From positions 434,001 to 498,000 of the forward strand of contig NZ_SBHM01000007.1 in NCBI RefSeq assembly GCF_004028095.1: a stretch of 64,000 bases of DNA, read 5' to 3'. Shown one piece after another: positions 1-8,413 of this stretch. Positions within the stretch are counted from its first letter, which is position 1. Every line of letters starts with the position of its first letter. Source of the stretch: Paenarthrobacter ureafaciens. GTDB lineage: Bacteria > Actinomycetota > Actinomycetes > Actinomycetales > Micrococcaceae. The position numbers and the translations under genes are program-made. Under the pieces are notes generated by a model, which worked only from the letters and a program-made list of their open reading frames with translations, ran no database searches and was not told the origin of the DNA.

Positions 1-2
1 TT

Positions 3-116
3 GGGTGCGCAAATGCCCGCGTGAGCGTCGTGCAACTCGAGGCTGATGCGGTCCTGGACATCACTGTTGGAACGAGGTCCGATGCCAACTTCGCGTACCG
101 GGTCAGCCGGCTTTAG
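3..116 (+). CDS. C-terminal fragment of an unidentified protein
   Basis: An open frame enters from the left edge and ends with TAG at 114-116, giving about 37 residues that finish in ANFAYRVSRL. Third positions are G/C-rich as in neighbouring genes, and the other two forward frames stop within the first 50 bases, so this is probably the true end of an upstream gene. The short tail faintly resembles the end of a histidine-phosphatase-type protein, but that is a guess. The 53 bases between its stop and the trhO stop are GC-rich and hold imperfect repeats of a GGTCAGCCGNCTT-like element, which could act as a shared terminator for these converging genes. Confidence 0.4.
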   Translation, partial: GCANARVSVVQLEADAVLDITVGTRSDANFAYRVSRL

Positions 117-169
117 CGGGTCAGCCGCCTTGGGCGGGTAGCCGCCTTTGGTTCGGCGCCCGACGGCGG

Positions 170-1066
170 TCAGGCGGCTTCGCAGCCGTCCGGACACCTC
201 AAGGTTGCCGGATCCGAAGCGCAATCCGCGCAGTAAAGCGTCAACGTACGGCAGCTTGGGTTGGAGCAGTTCTCGAACTTGTTGGTGGGCGCCGAGCACC
301 GGACACACGAGCCGATGGTCTTGGCGTCGTCGCTGAACTCCACATGCATGCGCTTGTCGAAGACGTACAGCGAGCCCTCCCAAAGACCGTTGTCCTTGAA
401 GGTCTCTCCATACCGGACGATTCCGCCGTCCAATTGGTAGACCTCCTTGAATCCCCGGTTGACCATCAGGCTGGAGAGAACTTCGCAACGAATCCCGCCG
501 GTGCAGTACGTAACTACAGGCTTATCTTTGAGGTCGTCGTACTTCCCCGAGTCCAGTTCCTTGATGAAGTCGTGCGTTGTGGCGACGTCCGGGACCACCG
601 CATCCTTGAACTTGCCGATCTGAGCCTCGAACGCGTTGCGGCCGTCAAAGAAAACAACGTCCTCGCCGTCGGCCTTCTTGCTGTCCAGCAGGGCGTGCAG
701 CTCCTCGGGCTGCAGGTGCTTACCGCCACCCACAACGCCGTTCTCGTCCACTTTCAACTCGCCCGGTGCGCCGAAGGAGACAATCTCATCGCGGACCTTG
801 ACGCTGAGCCGCGGAAAGTCGTCAGCGCCGCCGTCGGACCATTTGAAGTCGATATCGTGGAAACCCTTGTACTCACGCGTGGTTTTGACGTACTGCTTCA
901 TGTTGTTGAGCTCACCGCCGACAGTTGCGTTGATGCCGTCCTTGGAGATCAGGATGCGGCCGGTAAGGCCCAGTTTCTCGCAGAGGGCGCGCTGCCATAG
1001 GCGCACTGCATCCGGGTCGGCGATCGGAGTAAAGCCGTAAAAAAGTACAATTCGGTTCAAAGCCAC
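170..1066 (-). CDS. trhO: tRNA uridine(34) hydroxylase TrhO (rhodanese family)
   Basis: This 298-residue protein matches the TrhO/YceA family, which uses O2 to hydroxylate U34 of certain tRNAs on the way to the (m)cmo5U wobble modification. The N-terminal acylphosphatase-like part covers about residues 1-95. The rhodanese domain covers about 130-235 with the active loop [10 protein letters not shown], the catalytic cysteine being near residue 188. The tail carries the cysteine-rich cluster (CVRC, NCSNPSC, YCADC, RCPDGC) typical of the long actinobacterial form. The start is GTG; no strong ribosome site is visible, but a good sigma70-type promoter lies just upstream. It is monocistronic and divergent from the GNAT gene. 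Confidence 0.9.
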   Translation of the reverse strand: MALNRIVLFYGFTPIADPDAVRLWQRALCEKLGLTGRILISKDGINATVGGELNNMKQYVKTTREYKGFHDIDFKWSDGGADDFPRLSVKVRDEIVSFGAPGELKVDENGVVGGGKHLQPEELHALLDSKKADGEDVVFFDGRNAFEAQIGKFKDAVVPDVATTHDFIKELDSGKYDDLKDKPVVTYCTGGIRCEVLSSLMVNRGFKEVYQLDGGIVRYGETFKDNGLWEGSLYVFDKRMHVEFSDDAKTIGSCVRCSAPTNKFENCSNPSCRTLTLYCADCASDPATLRCPDGCEAA

Positions 1067-1084
1067 CGTTAAAGGTTACTTGGT

Positions 1085-1112
1085 GTATTAGAATCCCGCG
1101 GCGAAGTCACAA
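1085..1112 (-). promoter_or_regulatory. Sigma70-type promoter of trhO
   Basis: On the minus strand the -35 TTGTGA (1107-1112) and -10 TAATAC (1085-1090) are separated by 16 bp. The expected transcription start lies about 12 nt before the GTG codon at 1066, so the 5' leader is very short. Confidence 0.55.
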
Positions 1113-1170
1113 TTTCATAAGCACCCGCTAGCGGGCAGAACCGGCTCTGTTGCTTCCCGGAGCGCTGGCA

Positions 1171-1176
1171 TACTCT
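1171..1176 (+). promoter_or_regulatory. -10 box for a leaderless transcript (GNAT gene)
   Basis: TACTCT fits the actinobacterial -10 consensus TANNNT and ends 6 nt before ATG 1183, with no Shine-Dalgarno sequence in between. Transcription would therefore begin at or next to the start codon. Confidence 0.45.
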
Positions 1177-1182
1177 CTCTAC

Positions 1183-1878
1183 ATGAGTCCAGACGCCTTG
1201 GTTGAAGACATCGCACACCTCTTGGAAGTCTGGGTAGCCGGGTGGACCGGCTGCCGGGGCTACGAATCACGGCAAGAGGGCCGTTTTCCTGCCGCGCTGC
1301 GCGCCGACAAGACAGGTGACTGGGAGTACTTTGCCCATGACCCTTCCGACGAGGAATTCGCTGCACTGGCTGCGAAAACCGCAGAAGCAGAGACCCGGAT
1401 CCTGACGATCCTGACCAACGACGTTCAACGGTACAAGTACCTTGCCGAACAACACGGACTCAACGTCAACTCCGCTTCCCAGACCATGATGATCGTGGAC
1501 ATGGAGACCCAGGATGCCGAAGATCCCTGGCTTCCCGACGATGATCTTGAACTGGCCACCAGCGAGTCCAATGGCGTGCACTACGCCGTGGTCCATTCCG
1601 GTGAGCAGGTGGCCGCGAGCGGCCGGGTTTACGTGGTGAACGGCACAGCGGTGTTCGACAAGATCGTCACGGAGCCCGCCTTCCAGCGGCGCGGCTTGGG
1701 AACTTTCATCATGAAGGCACTGGCCGCCCAGGCTTTCTCGCACGACGTCGAGAACGGGCTGCTGCTGGCTTCGTTGGACGGGCAGAAGCTCTACTCCCAC
1801 CTCGGTTGGGACGTGGTGTGCCACGTCCTCATGATGTCCGTGGGAAGCTCTGGAGGACCGGACCTTTCCGCGGAATGA
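1183..1878 (+). CDS. GNAT-family N-acetyltransferase
   Basis: A 231-residue protein with a C-terminal GNAT domain at about residues 130-225. The acetyl-CoA-binding motif A is visible as QRRGLGTFI and is followed by a helix and the LYSHLGW segment typical of motif B. The N-terminal 120 residues (WVAGWTGCRGYESRQEG onward) are not recognised and may be a family-specific substrate or regulatory domain. An upstream TTG at 1150 is in frame, but ATG 1183 is preferred because a TACTCT box lies exactly 6 nt before it, the arrangement of an actinobacterial leaderless mRNA. The substrate cannot be inferred. The helicase gene follows after 9 nt and may be cotranscribed. Confidence 0.75.
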   Translation: MSPDALVEDIAHLLEVWVAGWTGCRGYESRQEGRFPAALRADKTGDWEYFAHDPSDEEFAALAAKTAEAETRILTILTNDVQRYKYLAEQHGLNVNSASQTMMIVDMETQDAEDPWLPDDDLELATSESNGVHYAVVHSGEQVAASGRVYVVNGTAVFDKIVTEPAFQRRGLGTFIMKALAAQAFSHDVENGLLLASLDGQKLYSHLGWDVVCHVLMMSVGSSGGPDLSAE

Positions 1879-1887
1879 CAGAATGGG

Positions 1888-4230
1888 TTGGTGGCCGCAC
1901 CATCCCTGATCCCCTTGCTGAGCCGGACAACCGATCCGGAGCAACTTCGCCACGTCCACACCATCCCGGCGCGCAAAGCCGTCAACGAGCCGTGGCCCGA
2001 ATGGGTGCATCCGGACATCGTTGCCGCCTACCAAGGCCTGGGAATCCAGGAACCGTACCGGCACCAGGTGCAGGCAGCGGGTCTGGCCCACTCCGGCCAA
2101 CACGTGGTCATCGCCACGGGCACCGCCTCCGGGAAGTCCCTCGCCTACCAACTGCCCGCTTTGGATGCGATCCACAGGTCTGAGCTCCGGGTCCTGTCCG
2201 AACCCGGCAAACTCCACGACGACGGCGCCGTGGCTTTGTATCTGTCCCCCACCAAGGCTTTGGCCGCCGATCAGCTCGCTGCCGTGCGCTCGTTGCGCTT
2301 GCCGACGGTCCGCGCAGAAACCTACGACGGCGACACAGACCAGTCGTCCCGGCGCTGGATCCGTGATCATGCCAACCTGATCCTCGCCAACCCCGACATG
2401 CTGCACTTCGGCATCCTGCCCAACCACGAGTGGTGGGCCAAGTTCTTCCGTAGGCTGCGCTACGTCATTGTGGACGAGGCCCACAGCTACCGCGGGGTGT
2501 TCGGTTCCCACGTCGCCAACTTGATGAGGCGGTTGCGGAGGGTCTGCGCTTATTACGGCGCAGGTACGTCCTTTCCCGAGCCCGTCTTCATCGCCGCATC
2601 CGCAACGGCGTCGGACCCCGGCGTGTCCTTCGGCAGGCTCATCGGAGCCCCCGCCCGGGAAATTTCGGAGGACTGCTCTCCGCACGGTTCCACAACGGTA
2701 GCCTTCTGGGAGCCGGCCCTGACCGAACTCAAGGGCGAGAACGGCGCCAAACAGCGGCGGACGGCAGTGGCCGAAACCGCAGATATCCTGGCCAACCTTG
2801 TTTCGTCCCGCGTCCGTACCATCGCCTTCATCAAGTCCCGCCGCGGCGCTGAGTCCATCGCCTCGATCACCAAGCGGCTGTTGGACGAGGTGGACCCGAG
2901 CCTGCCTGCACGGGTGGCGGCCTACCGTTCGGGCTATTTGCCGGAGGAACGCCGGGCCCTGGAGCAAGCGCTGCGGTCGGGTCAATTGCTGGGCGTCTCC
3001 AGTACCTCGGCACTGGAACTGGGAATCGACATCTCCGGCCTCGACGCCGTGCTCGTTGCAGGATGGCCGGGCACCAGGGCATCGCTTTTCCAACAGATCG
3101 GGCGCGCGGGACGCGCCGGGCAGGACGCCTTGGCTGCGTTCGTGGCCAGCGACGATCCCTTGGATACCTACCTCGTGAACCACCCCCAGGCCATCTTCGA
3201 CGTATCGGTGGAGGCCACGGTCTTTGATCCCGGAAATCCATACGTCCTCGGCCCCCATCTGTGTGCCGCTGCCGCGGAATTGCCCATTGGACCGGCCGAA
3301 CTTGATCTGTTCGGGCCCAGCGCTGAGGGACTCCTCGACCGGCTGGTCATGCAGGGTTACCTCAGGAAGCGCCCTGCCGGTTGGTTCTGGACGCATTCGG
3401 AAAGCGCCGCCGGAATGGTCAATCTCCGGGCCGACGGTGGCGGCCCCGTGAGCATCGTGGATGCCGAAACCGGCTCCCTCCTGGGCACCATGGATTCGCC
3501 ACAGACGCACTACCAGGCCCACACCGGCGCGATCTATGTCCATCAAGGCGAAAGCTACCTCGTGGAGGAGCTCAACGAGGGCGATCATTGCGTCATGGTC
3601 CGGCGGGTGAACCCCGATTTCTACACGACGGCAAGGGACGTCACCCAGATCGAGGTGCTGGATACGAACCGGTCCGTCCAATGGGGCGATGTCACCGCAC
3701 ACTTCGGGGAAGTCAAAGTGACCACGCAAGTGGTGTCCTTCCAACGCAAGGCCTTGATCTCCAACGAAATCCTCGGTGAAGAACCGTTGGACCTTGGAGC
3801 CAGGGAACTCTTCACCAAGGCCGTGTGGTTTGTTGTCGAAAACCGGTCCCTGAACAATGCCGGCCTGGTTGAAGCCCAGTTCCCGGGAGCCTTGCACGCC
3901 GCGGAACATGCTGCGATCGGGCTCCTGCCATTGGTCGCGTCCAGTGATCGATGGGACATTGGAGGCGTCTCCACGGCGCTGCATGCTGACACCGGGCTGC
4001 CCACCATCTTCGTCTACGACGGGCACCCCGGAGGAGCAGGCTTTGCGGAGCGCGGCTTCGAGAAGGCCAAAACCTGGCTCAGCGCCACACGGGATGCCAT
4101 TGCCGCCTGCGAGTGCGACGCCGGCTGCCCGTCCTGTGTGCAGTCCCCCAAATGCGGGAACAAGAACAACCCGCTGGACAAGGCAGCCGCCATCACACTT
4201 CTGGATGTCCTGCTGAAGCAAGCCGTCTGA
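1888..4230 (+). CDS. DEAD/DEAH helicase with C-terminal DUF1998 zinc domain (MrfA/Hrq1-like)
   Basis: A 780-residue superfamily 2 helicase. Walker A is ATGTASGKS (residues 76-84), the DEAH box is VDEAH, motif III-like is ASAT and motif VI is QIGRAGRAGQ. The C-terminus has the DUF1998 metal-binding cluster CECDAGCPSCVQSPKCG, which places it with Bacillus MrfA and yeast Hrq1, repair helicases acting on mitomycin-type or crosslink damage. The homologue in other Actinobacteria (Rv3649, from memory) also borders the Tad pilus genes. The start is TTG 1888, 9 nt after the GNAT stop, with GTG 1891 as the alternative. A DNA-repair role is known for relatives and inferred here. Confidence 0.9.
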   Translation: MVAAPSLIPLLSRTTDPEQLRHVHTIPARKAVNEPWPEWVHPDIVAAYQGLGIQEPYRHQVQAAGLAHSGQHVVIATGTASGKSLAYQLPALDAIHRSELRVLSEPGKLHDDGAVALYLSPTKALAADQLAAVRSLRLPTVRAETYDGDTDQSSRRWIRDHANLILANPDMLHFGILPNHEWWAKFFRRLRYVIVDEAHSYRGVFGSHVANLMRRLRRVCAYYGAGTSFPEPVFIAASATASDPGVSFGRLIGAPAREISEDCSPHGSTTVAFWEPALTELKGENGAKQRRTAVAETADILANLVSSRVRTIAFIKSRRGAESIASITKRLLDEVDPSLPARVAAYRSGYLPEERRALEQALRSGQLLGVSSTSALELGIDISGLDAVLVAGWPGTRASLFQQIGRAGRAGQDALAAFVASDDPLDTYLVNHPQAIFDVSVEATVFDPGNPYVLGPHLCAAAAELPIGPAELDLFGPSAEGLLDRLVMQGYLRKRPAGWFWTHSESAAGMVNLRADGGGPVSIVDAETGSLLGTMDSPQTHYQAHTGAIYVHQGESYLVEELNEGDHCVMVRRVNPDFYTTARDVTQIEVLDTNRSVQWGDVTAHFGEVKVTTQVVSFQRKALISNEILGEEPLDLGARELFTKAVWFVVENRSLNNAGLVEAQFPGALHAAEHAAIGLLPLVASSDRWDIGGVSTALHADTGLPTIFVYDGHPGGAGFAERGFEKAKTWLSATRDAIAACECDAGCPSCVQSPKCGNKNNPLDKAAAITLLDVLLKQAV

Positions 4231-4298
4231 TCCGGTGCTCCCGTGCCCGTCCTACCCTCCGCGGTCCTACCCGTGCCAGAGCCGCAGCCCCGCAGACG

Positions 4299-4685
4299 CT
4301 AGGGCGGCGGTCCGGCCCGTGCCCGTCCAGTGGCTTGGCCAAACAGGAACGGTTGCAGCAGCTCCGTACTGACCTCGACGATCCCTTCCCCCAATGTCCC
4401 GCAACGAGTAGTACGGGCACCGTGCTCCGCCGCGACAGCCGATGCGACGGAACACGGTTCTCCGCTGGTCAGCCCGCGAGCGGCATCGGCGGCCGCAAGA
4501 GCCGATAGGTCCGCAGCTGTTGCCGCCCGTGAAGCCATGACGCCGGCCTGGGCCAACAGCAGCAGTCCCGCCAGCAGCGCGCCCAGGACTGCGACGAGGC
4601 CAAGGGACAAGATTGTTCCGGATCCGCGCTCAGCGAGGAACGCTTCACAACATTTCTCTGAACCCGTACCTGCCCTTCGGGTCAT
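4299..4685 (-). CDS. TadE-like protein of the helicase/secretion neighbourhood
   Basis: A 128-residue protein, last in the Tad operon. It has a short basic N-terminus, then ERGSGTILSLGLVAVLGALLAG, a pseudopilin-like stretch with a glutamate before the hydrophobic helix. The remaining segment is rich in Ala with two cysteines. This matches the small TadE-like family found between the actinobacterial Tad genes and the DUF1998 helicase. ATG 4685 lies 14 nt after the tadE stop; an in-frame start at 4751 would overlap tadE by 52 nt and is less likely. It would be processed like a minor pilin at the membrane. Its stop faces the helicase stop across 68 bp of C-rich sequence. Confidence 0.72.
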   Translation of the reverse strand: MTRRAGTGSEKCCEAFLAERGSGTILSLGLVAVLGALLAGLLLLAQAGVMASRAATAADLSALAAADAARGLTSGEPCSVASAVAAEHGARTTRCGTLGEGIVEVSTELLQPFLFGQATGRARAGPPP

Positions 4686-4699
4686 TCCGGAGGTACGTC

Positions 4700-5092
4700 T
4701 CACTTTCCCGGTACCTCTTGGCGAGCTATGGCCGTAGCACTCAGATCCCACGGAATCAGTGGGCCGACCGCTCCCCCTGCCCGGGCGGTGGCGGTAACGG
4801 AAAACCAGTCTCCGTCGCTTCCCACGTGCACGCTTGCTTCCTCTCCACCGATGCGCTGGACGATCCCTTGCACCTCCCCCTCGGTTTCTCCGCGGGCCAG
4901 GGCCCGAGCGCCGGCGCGCGCAGCTTCCTCCAGACGCAGCTGGGTGATACCTGCTGCACCCGCGGCCAACAGAAAGGCCAACAGCAGGATCACCGCGGGC
5001 AAGGTCACCGCCAATTCGGCCGTCACGGCTCCGGATTCCCTGCCGTCCACGTCATCCCTGCCGGCCAACCGGGCCCGGAGGTGTTGCCTCAT
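4700..5092 (-). CDS. TadE-family minor pilin
   Basis: A 130-residue protein with the TadE signature ESGAVTAELAVTLPAVILLLAFLLAAG at residues 19-45: a Glu-containing processing region followed by one membrane helix. The rest (RLEEAARAGARALARGE onward) is the soluble pseudopilin domain. TadE proteins are minor pilins cleaved by a TadV-type prepilin peptidase and needed for assembly of Flp pili. The start ATG overlaps the preceding pilin-like gene stop by 4 nt, so translation is probably coupled. No prepilin peptidase gene is visible in this window, so that enzyme must lie elsewhere. Confidence 0.8.
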   Translation of the reverse strand: MRQHLRARLAGRDDVDGRESGAVTAELAVTLPAVILLLAFLLAAGAAGITQLRLEEAARAGARALARGETEGEVQGIVQRIGGEEASVHVGSDGDWFSVTATARAGGAVGPLIPWDLSATAIARQEVPGK

Positions 5093-5631
5093 GGCAAAGA
5101 GAGCGCGGTTCGAATCAGGTTGAGCAGGAACCCACGAACTTCATCGCTGCGCAGGAGCACCACCAGCAGCCCGGCGAGTCCAACGGCAGCGAGGGTAGCG
5201 ATGGCGTATTCGGCCGTAGCCATCCCCGCTTCACCGGCCATGACCCGCCTGCGCATCCTGCTGACCAGGGAACGTCCGGCCGGTGACGTTCCAGCCGATG
5301 ACGTTCCGGCCGGTGAAGTTCCGATCCGTGAAGTTCCGGCCGATGACGCCACCTGTAGGGAAGGCACGCCTTCCGGGATGTGCTGCGCTTGCGGGATGTG
5401 CTGCGCTTGCGGGATGTGCGGCGCTTGCGAGGCGAGGGACGGGCTGGCGCCGGTCGTCTGTGCCAACGGCCGACGAGCTTCCCCGGCTGCCTGCGGCAGG
5501 GGCTTCCGACGTGCCTCCCCCTCTGCCTGCGAATTCCTGGCACCTCGTCTGGCCGCAAAGGCCCCAAAGACAAAACGGCCCTGACGCCGATGCGTTCGAC
5601 GAGCTGGCGAAGAGCTGGTGATGATGGTCAA
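5089..5631 (-). CDS. Flp pilin-like protein (DUF4244) with repeat-rich leader
   Basis: A 180-residue protein. The last 55 residues contain AGMATAEYAIATLAAVGLAG, the actinobacterial Flp-pilin/DUF4244 hydrophobic helix with the E-Y pair after the cleavage region, so this is probably the major pilin. The N-terminal 125 residues are unusual: three copies of a six-residue HIPQAQ/HIPEGV-type repeat (about residues 73-90) and then runs of AGTS, IGTS and PAGTS. TTG 5631 is taken as start because AGAGG lies 6 nt upstream. A start at residue 126 (MRRRVMAGEAGM) would give a normal short pilin of about 55 residues, so the long leader is either real and exceptional or a repeat-grown 5' extension. Confidence 0.7.
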   Translation of the reverse strand: MTIITSSSPARRTHRRQGRFVFGAFAARRGARNSQAEGEARRKPLPQAAGEARRPLAQTTGASPSLASQAPHIPQAQHIPQAQHIPEGVPSLQVASSAGTSRIGTSPAGTSSAGTSPAGRSLVSRMRRRVMAGEAGMATAEYAIATLAAVGLAGLLVVLLRSDEVRGFLLNLIRTALSLP

Positions 5632-5763
5632 GACATTCCTCTCGTAGATCCGGAAGATTCCGGTAAGACGACTCTTCCGGTCCGCGGATTACCTTTGAAG
5701 ATCCCCGTTCGTTCAAGTGGAAAACCCACTGCCTGCACCTTCTGTGGAGGAGCAGTGTGAGCC

Positions 5764-6396
5764 TCAACCCGGGGGAAGCATGGCGATGAGGACGGGCACC
5801 ACCCCGAGGCAAATGAAGGCCGGAAGCGAGCACAGGCCAAGGGGAATAACGAGTTTGACCCCCAGGGCGGCCGCGCGTTTCTCTGCAGCACGGAACTGCT
5901 CACGGCGTTCCCGGGCGGCCTGGGCATACAGGATCGATGCCGAGGGCGCACCGGTAAGTGCTGCGAAAGCCAACGCGTCACGTATACGGGCCACTTCGGG
6001 AGGTTGGCGGCCAGGTGTACTCCACGCTGTTTCCCAGTCCGTTCCCAAGAACAACGCGGCCACCACAGGCCTCAGGGAGTCGCGAACAGGAGTGGTGGCA
6101 CTCCGTGCAATGAGTTCCAAGGCCCGCCCGATTCCTGCCCCGGAGTCCAGCATCGAGGCCATCAGCTCGAGCATCATAGCGGGATCGCGCAAACCGTCCG
6201 CTGCGCTCTCGTGAAGCGGCGCGGCATGACCCACGGAAATTTCAGAGTTCCTGGTGTGCGGCGTTGCCGGATGCCCGGCGCCGGTGAGACTCAGTCGTCT
6301 GCGGAACTCCGCACGCGGCCGTCGACGTTTCCCGAAGCCCACCACGACTGCCAGAAGCAGGCCCGCAAGCACCAACAGGGACATACCGGACATCAA
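5764..6396 (-). CDS. tadC: TadC-like type II secretion F-domain membrane protein
   Basis: A 210-residue inner-membrane protein. The first helix is at about residues 5-20, the T2SS-F domain at about 70-190 (LELMASMLDSGAGIGRALELIA) and the last hydrophobic segment is LGLCSLPAFICLGVVPVLIAML. Together with TadB it forms the platform on which the TadA ATPase drives pilin assembly. The start overlaps the tadB stop by 4 nt (ATGA). It is shorter than TadC of Proteobacteria, as is usual in Actinobacteria. A 132-nt gap with an inverted repeat (5650-5680) separates it from the pilin gene. Confidence 0.8.
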   Translation of the reverse strand: MMSGMSLLVLAGLLLAVVVGFGKRRRPRAEFRRRLSLTGAGHPATPHTRNSEISVGHAAPLHESAADGLRDPAMMLELMASMLDSGAGIGRALELIARSATTPVRDSLRPVVAALFLGTDWETAWSTPGRQPPEVARIRDALAFAALTGAPSASILYAQAARERREQFRAAEKRAAALGVKLVIPLGLCSLPAFICLGVVPVLIAMLPPG

Positions 6397-7229
6397 TCAG
6401 CCCCCGCCGCCGCAACCAAGCGCGCCGACCACAGGCGGCCTGCCATGGTCAGCACCAGCCCCGAGACGAACGTCGCCGTGCCCATGACGTTACCCAGCAG
6501 GATCCCCACGGGATCCACTCCCAGGGCCATCCCGAGCAACAGCCCAAAGACGGGGAGCCACGACAGGAGCCGGACGGTTGCCTTGGGTCCCGCCAAGGCA
6601 GTCTGCCGGGCAGCCTCGGCGTCCTCTTCCGCTTCCAGCTGGGCAGCAAAGCGCGCCAATAGCCCGGCGAGCGGACACCCGCTGATCTCCGCGATGTCGA
6701 GGCACGCGGCCAACTCAATCCAAACCCGCCGTTCCTTGCTACCGCGCACGGGATACACCCGGGCACACGCGCTCCTAATTGCTTGGGCCGGGGAACTGCC
6801 CACTGCTGCTACTGCACGGGCCGCGGCCAGTATCTCCAAAGATTCGCCGGAGACTACGGTTACAGCGCTTTGCCTTCCATCGCGGGAGGATCGGCGCCCA
6901 GGTACTCCCGTGCCACGGGGCATCGATGTATGCACGCGCCACAGCTCGTCCCACATCTGCAGTTGCGCCCGTCCGCCACGGAGAAGGGCAGCGAGCTGCT
7001 GCACCAGGACCACCATGGACACTGACGGGGTTCGTTCGGCAACGGCGCCCCTAAAACGGCCGGAAAGTCCTGCACGTTGCGCCCGCCCGGTTGCTGGCAC
7101 GCCCGGCCCGGGTGGCGTTCCATCGCCAGTGTCAAGACGGCGTCGTATCCGCCGTGTGGCTGCATAAGCTCCCCGGAAGTGGAGAAGCACAGCAACAGTG
7201 GCGAACACGACGACGAACGCGGTACTCAT
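6393..7229 (-). CDS. tadB: TadB-like type II secretion F-domain membrane protein
   Basis: A 278-residue protein with an N-terminal helix (residues 3-20), a cytoplasmic stretch containing VVLVQQLAALLRGGRAQLQMWDEL, which is the start of the F domain, and two C-terminal membrane segments (VRLLSWLPVFGLLLGMALGV and a final one ending LVLTMAGRLW). It is expected to form the pilus-assembly platform with TadC. Both ends overlap neighbours by 4 nt, so tadA, tadB and tadC are very likely translationally coupled. Confidence 0.8.
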   Translation of the reverse strand: MSTAFVVVFATVAVLLHFRGAYAATRRIRRRLDTGDGTPPGPGVPATGRAQRAGLSGRFRGAVAERTPSVSMVVLVQQLAALLRGGRAQLQMWDELWRVHTSMPRGTGVPGRRSSRDGRQSAVTVVSGESLEILAAARAVAAVGSSPAQAIRSACARVYPVRGSKERRVWIELAACLDIAEISGCPLAGLLARFAAQLEAEEDAEAARQTALAGPKATVRLLSWLPVFGLLLGMALGVDPVGILLGNVMGTATFVSGLVLTMAGRLWSARLVAAAGAD

Positions 7230-8413
7230 GCATCAGCGCCGAGGGCCAAGCGTGCTGCCAGCAGCGGCCAGCCCGGACCGCGGGCCAGGCCGCTGTCCGT
7301 CAACGTCAGTGCAGGCACCACGGTCTGGCTGACACCAGCGTCGCTCACGATGCCAAGTGAGGAGACTCTTCGGCCCGTCTGCGAACGCTCCACGTGGATC
7401 ACCAGATCCAAGGCACTGGCGACCTGCAACCGCACGGCCTCCGCGCTCAACCCTGCTAGCGCGCCCAATGCGATCAACCGTGCAGGGACCGCCTGGGCCG
7501 TATTGGCATGGATGGTCCCGCCCCCGCCCGTGTGACCGGTGTTCAGCGCGGTCAGAAGTTCACGGACCTCCGCTCCCCTGCATTCGCCCACGATCAACCG
7601 GTCCGGCCGCATCCGGAGAGCCTGCCGCACCAATTCACCAAGATCCAGCGCGCCGCCCCCTTCAAGGTTTCCATGCCTGGACTCAAGGGTCACCACGTGG
7701 GGGTGGACGGGGTTGAGTTCGGCTGCGTCTTCGATCAGGACAAGTCGTTCGGAGGGATCGCTGAGGCCCAGCAAGCTGGACAGAAGGGTGGTCTTCCCCG
7801 AGCCTGTGGAGCCGCTGACGAGGAAGCTGAGGCGGTGCCTGATGATCGCCTTGAGAACGTCCTCTATCTCTTCGCAGAACATTCCTCCTGCCCGCAATTC
7901 GGTGATGGTGAATGTTTCTTCCCGCCGAATACGGATGGAGAGCAGGGTGCCAACGGTGGAGATGGGCGGGAGCACTGCATGCACCCGGTAGCCACCGCTG
8001 AGGCGAACGTCCACGCAGGGTGAGCCGTCGTCCAAGCGACGCCCGCCAGCGGCTACCAAACGTGAGGCAAGTGACCGTACTTGGGCTTCTGTGTCGAACC
8101 TGACGGCCGAGCGCTCCAAACCGCTGCCCCTGTCCAACCAGACGGAGTCGGGCGCGTTGACGAAGATGTCGGTGACCGCTGGATCGCGGACCAGGGGCTG
8201 CAGCGGACCCAGGCCGTTGAGTTCGGCGTTGATCGTCTCGGCCGCTTCCAAAGCCCCTGCTGTGCCAAGGAGCTTGCCGCTGGCTTGGACAGCTGCTGCC
8301 ACGGTGGAAGGGGTGACGGGGCCGCGTCCTGCCAGCACCGACTCCCGAACTGTCTCGAGAAGGACCGCGTCAAGACGTCGGTGTTCCCGTCCGCGGTTGT
8401 CCCTTCGGTTCAC
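7226..8413 (-). CDS. tadA: TadA-family pilus assembly ATPase
   Basis: A 395-residue secretion ATPase of the VirB11/TadA type. Walker A is GSTGSGKTT (residues 201-209), Walker B is RLVLIEDAAEL and the His-box region is SRHGNLEGGGALDLGELVRQALRMRPDRLIVGE, followed by ALNTGHTGGGGTIHAN. The N-terminal domain (residues 55-150) has the GPLQPLVRDPAVTDIFVN segment common to the family. It powers Flp pilus assembly from the cytoplasmic face. It overlaps the ssd stop by 4 nt. This fits the actinobacterial form often named conjugal-transfer-associated ATPase, but nothing here suggests conjugation. Confidence 0.9.
   Translation of the reverse strand: MNRRDNRGREHRRLDAVLLETVRESVLAGRGPVTPSTVAAAVQASGKLLGTAGALEAAETINAELNGLGPLQPLVRDPAVTDIFVNAPDSVWLDRGSGLERSAVRFDTEAQVRSLASRLVAAGGRRLDDGSPCVDVRLSGGYRVHAVLPPISTVGTLLSIRIRREETFTITELRAGGMFCEEIEDVLKAIIRHRLSFLVSGSTGSGKTTLLSSLLGLSDPSERLVLIEDAAELNPVHPHVVTLESRHGNLEGGGALDLGELVRQALRMRPDRLIVGECRGAEVRELLTALNTGHTGGGGTIHANTAQAVPARLIALGALAGLSAEAVRLQVASALDLVIHVERSQTGRRVSSLGIVSDAGVSQTVVPALTLTDSGLARGPGWPLLAARLALGADA

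Noticed and set aside
1267..4221. A 984-codon open frame on the minus strand
   Set aside because: It is antisense to the helicase gene, has no family features and owes its length to high GC content.
1888..4230. Helicase as part of a defence system
   Set aside because: Its DUF1998 zinc domain and conserved position next to tad genes fit the housekeeping repair helicase; no nuclease or methylase partner is adjacent.
7226..8413. Conjugation machinery suggested by the TadA-type ATPase
   Set aside because: The full set of tad genes, CpaE-like protein and pilins shows a Tad pilus; no relaxase or coupling protein is present.
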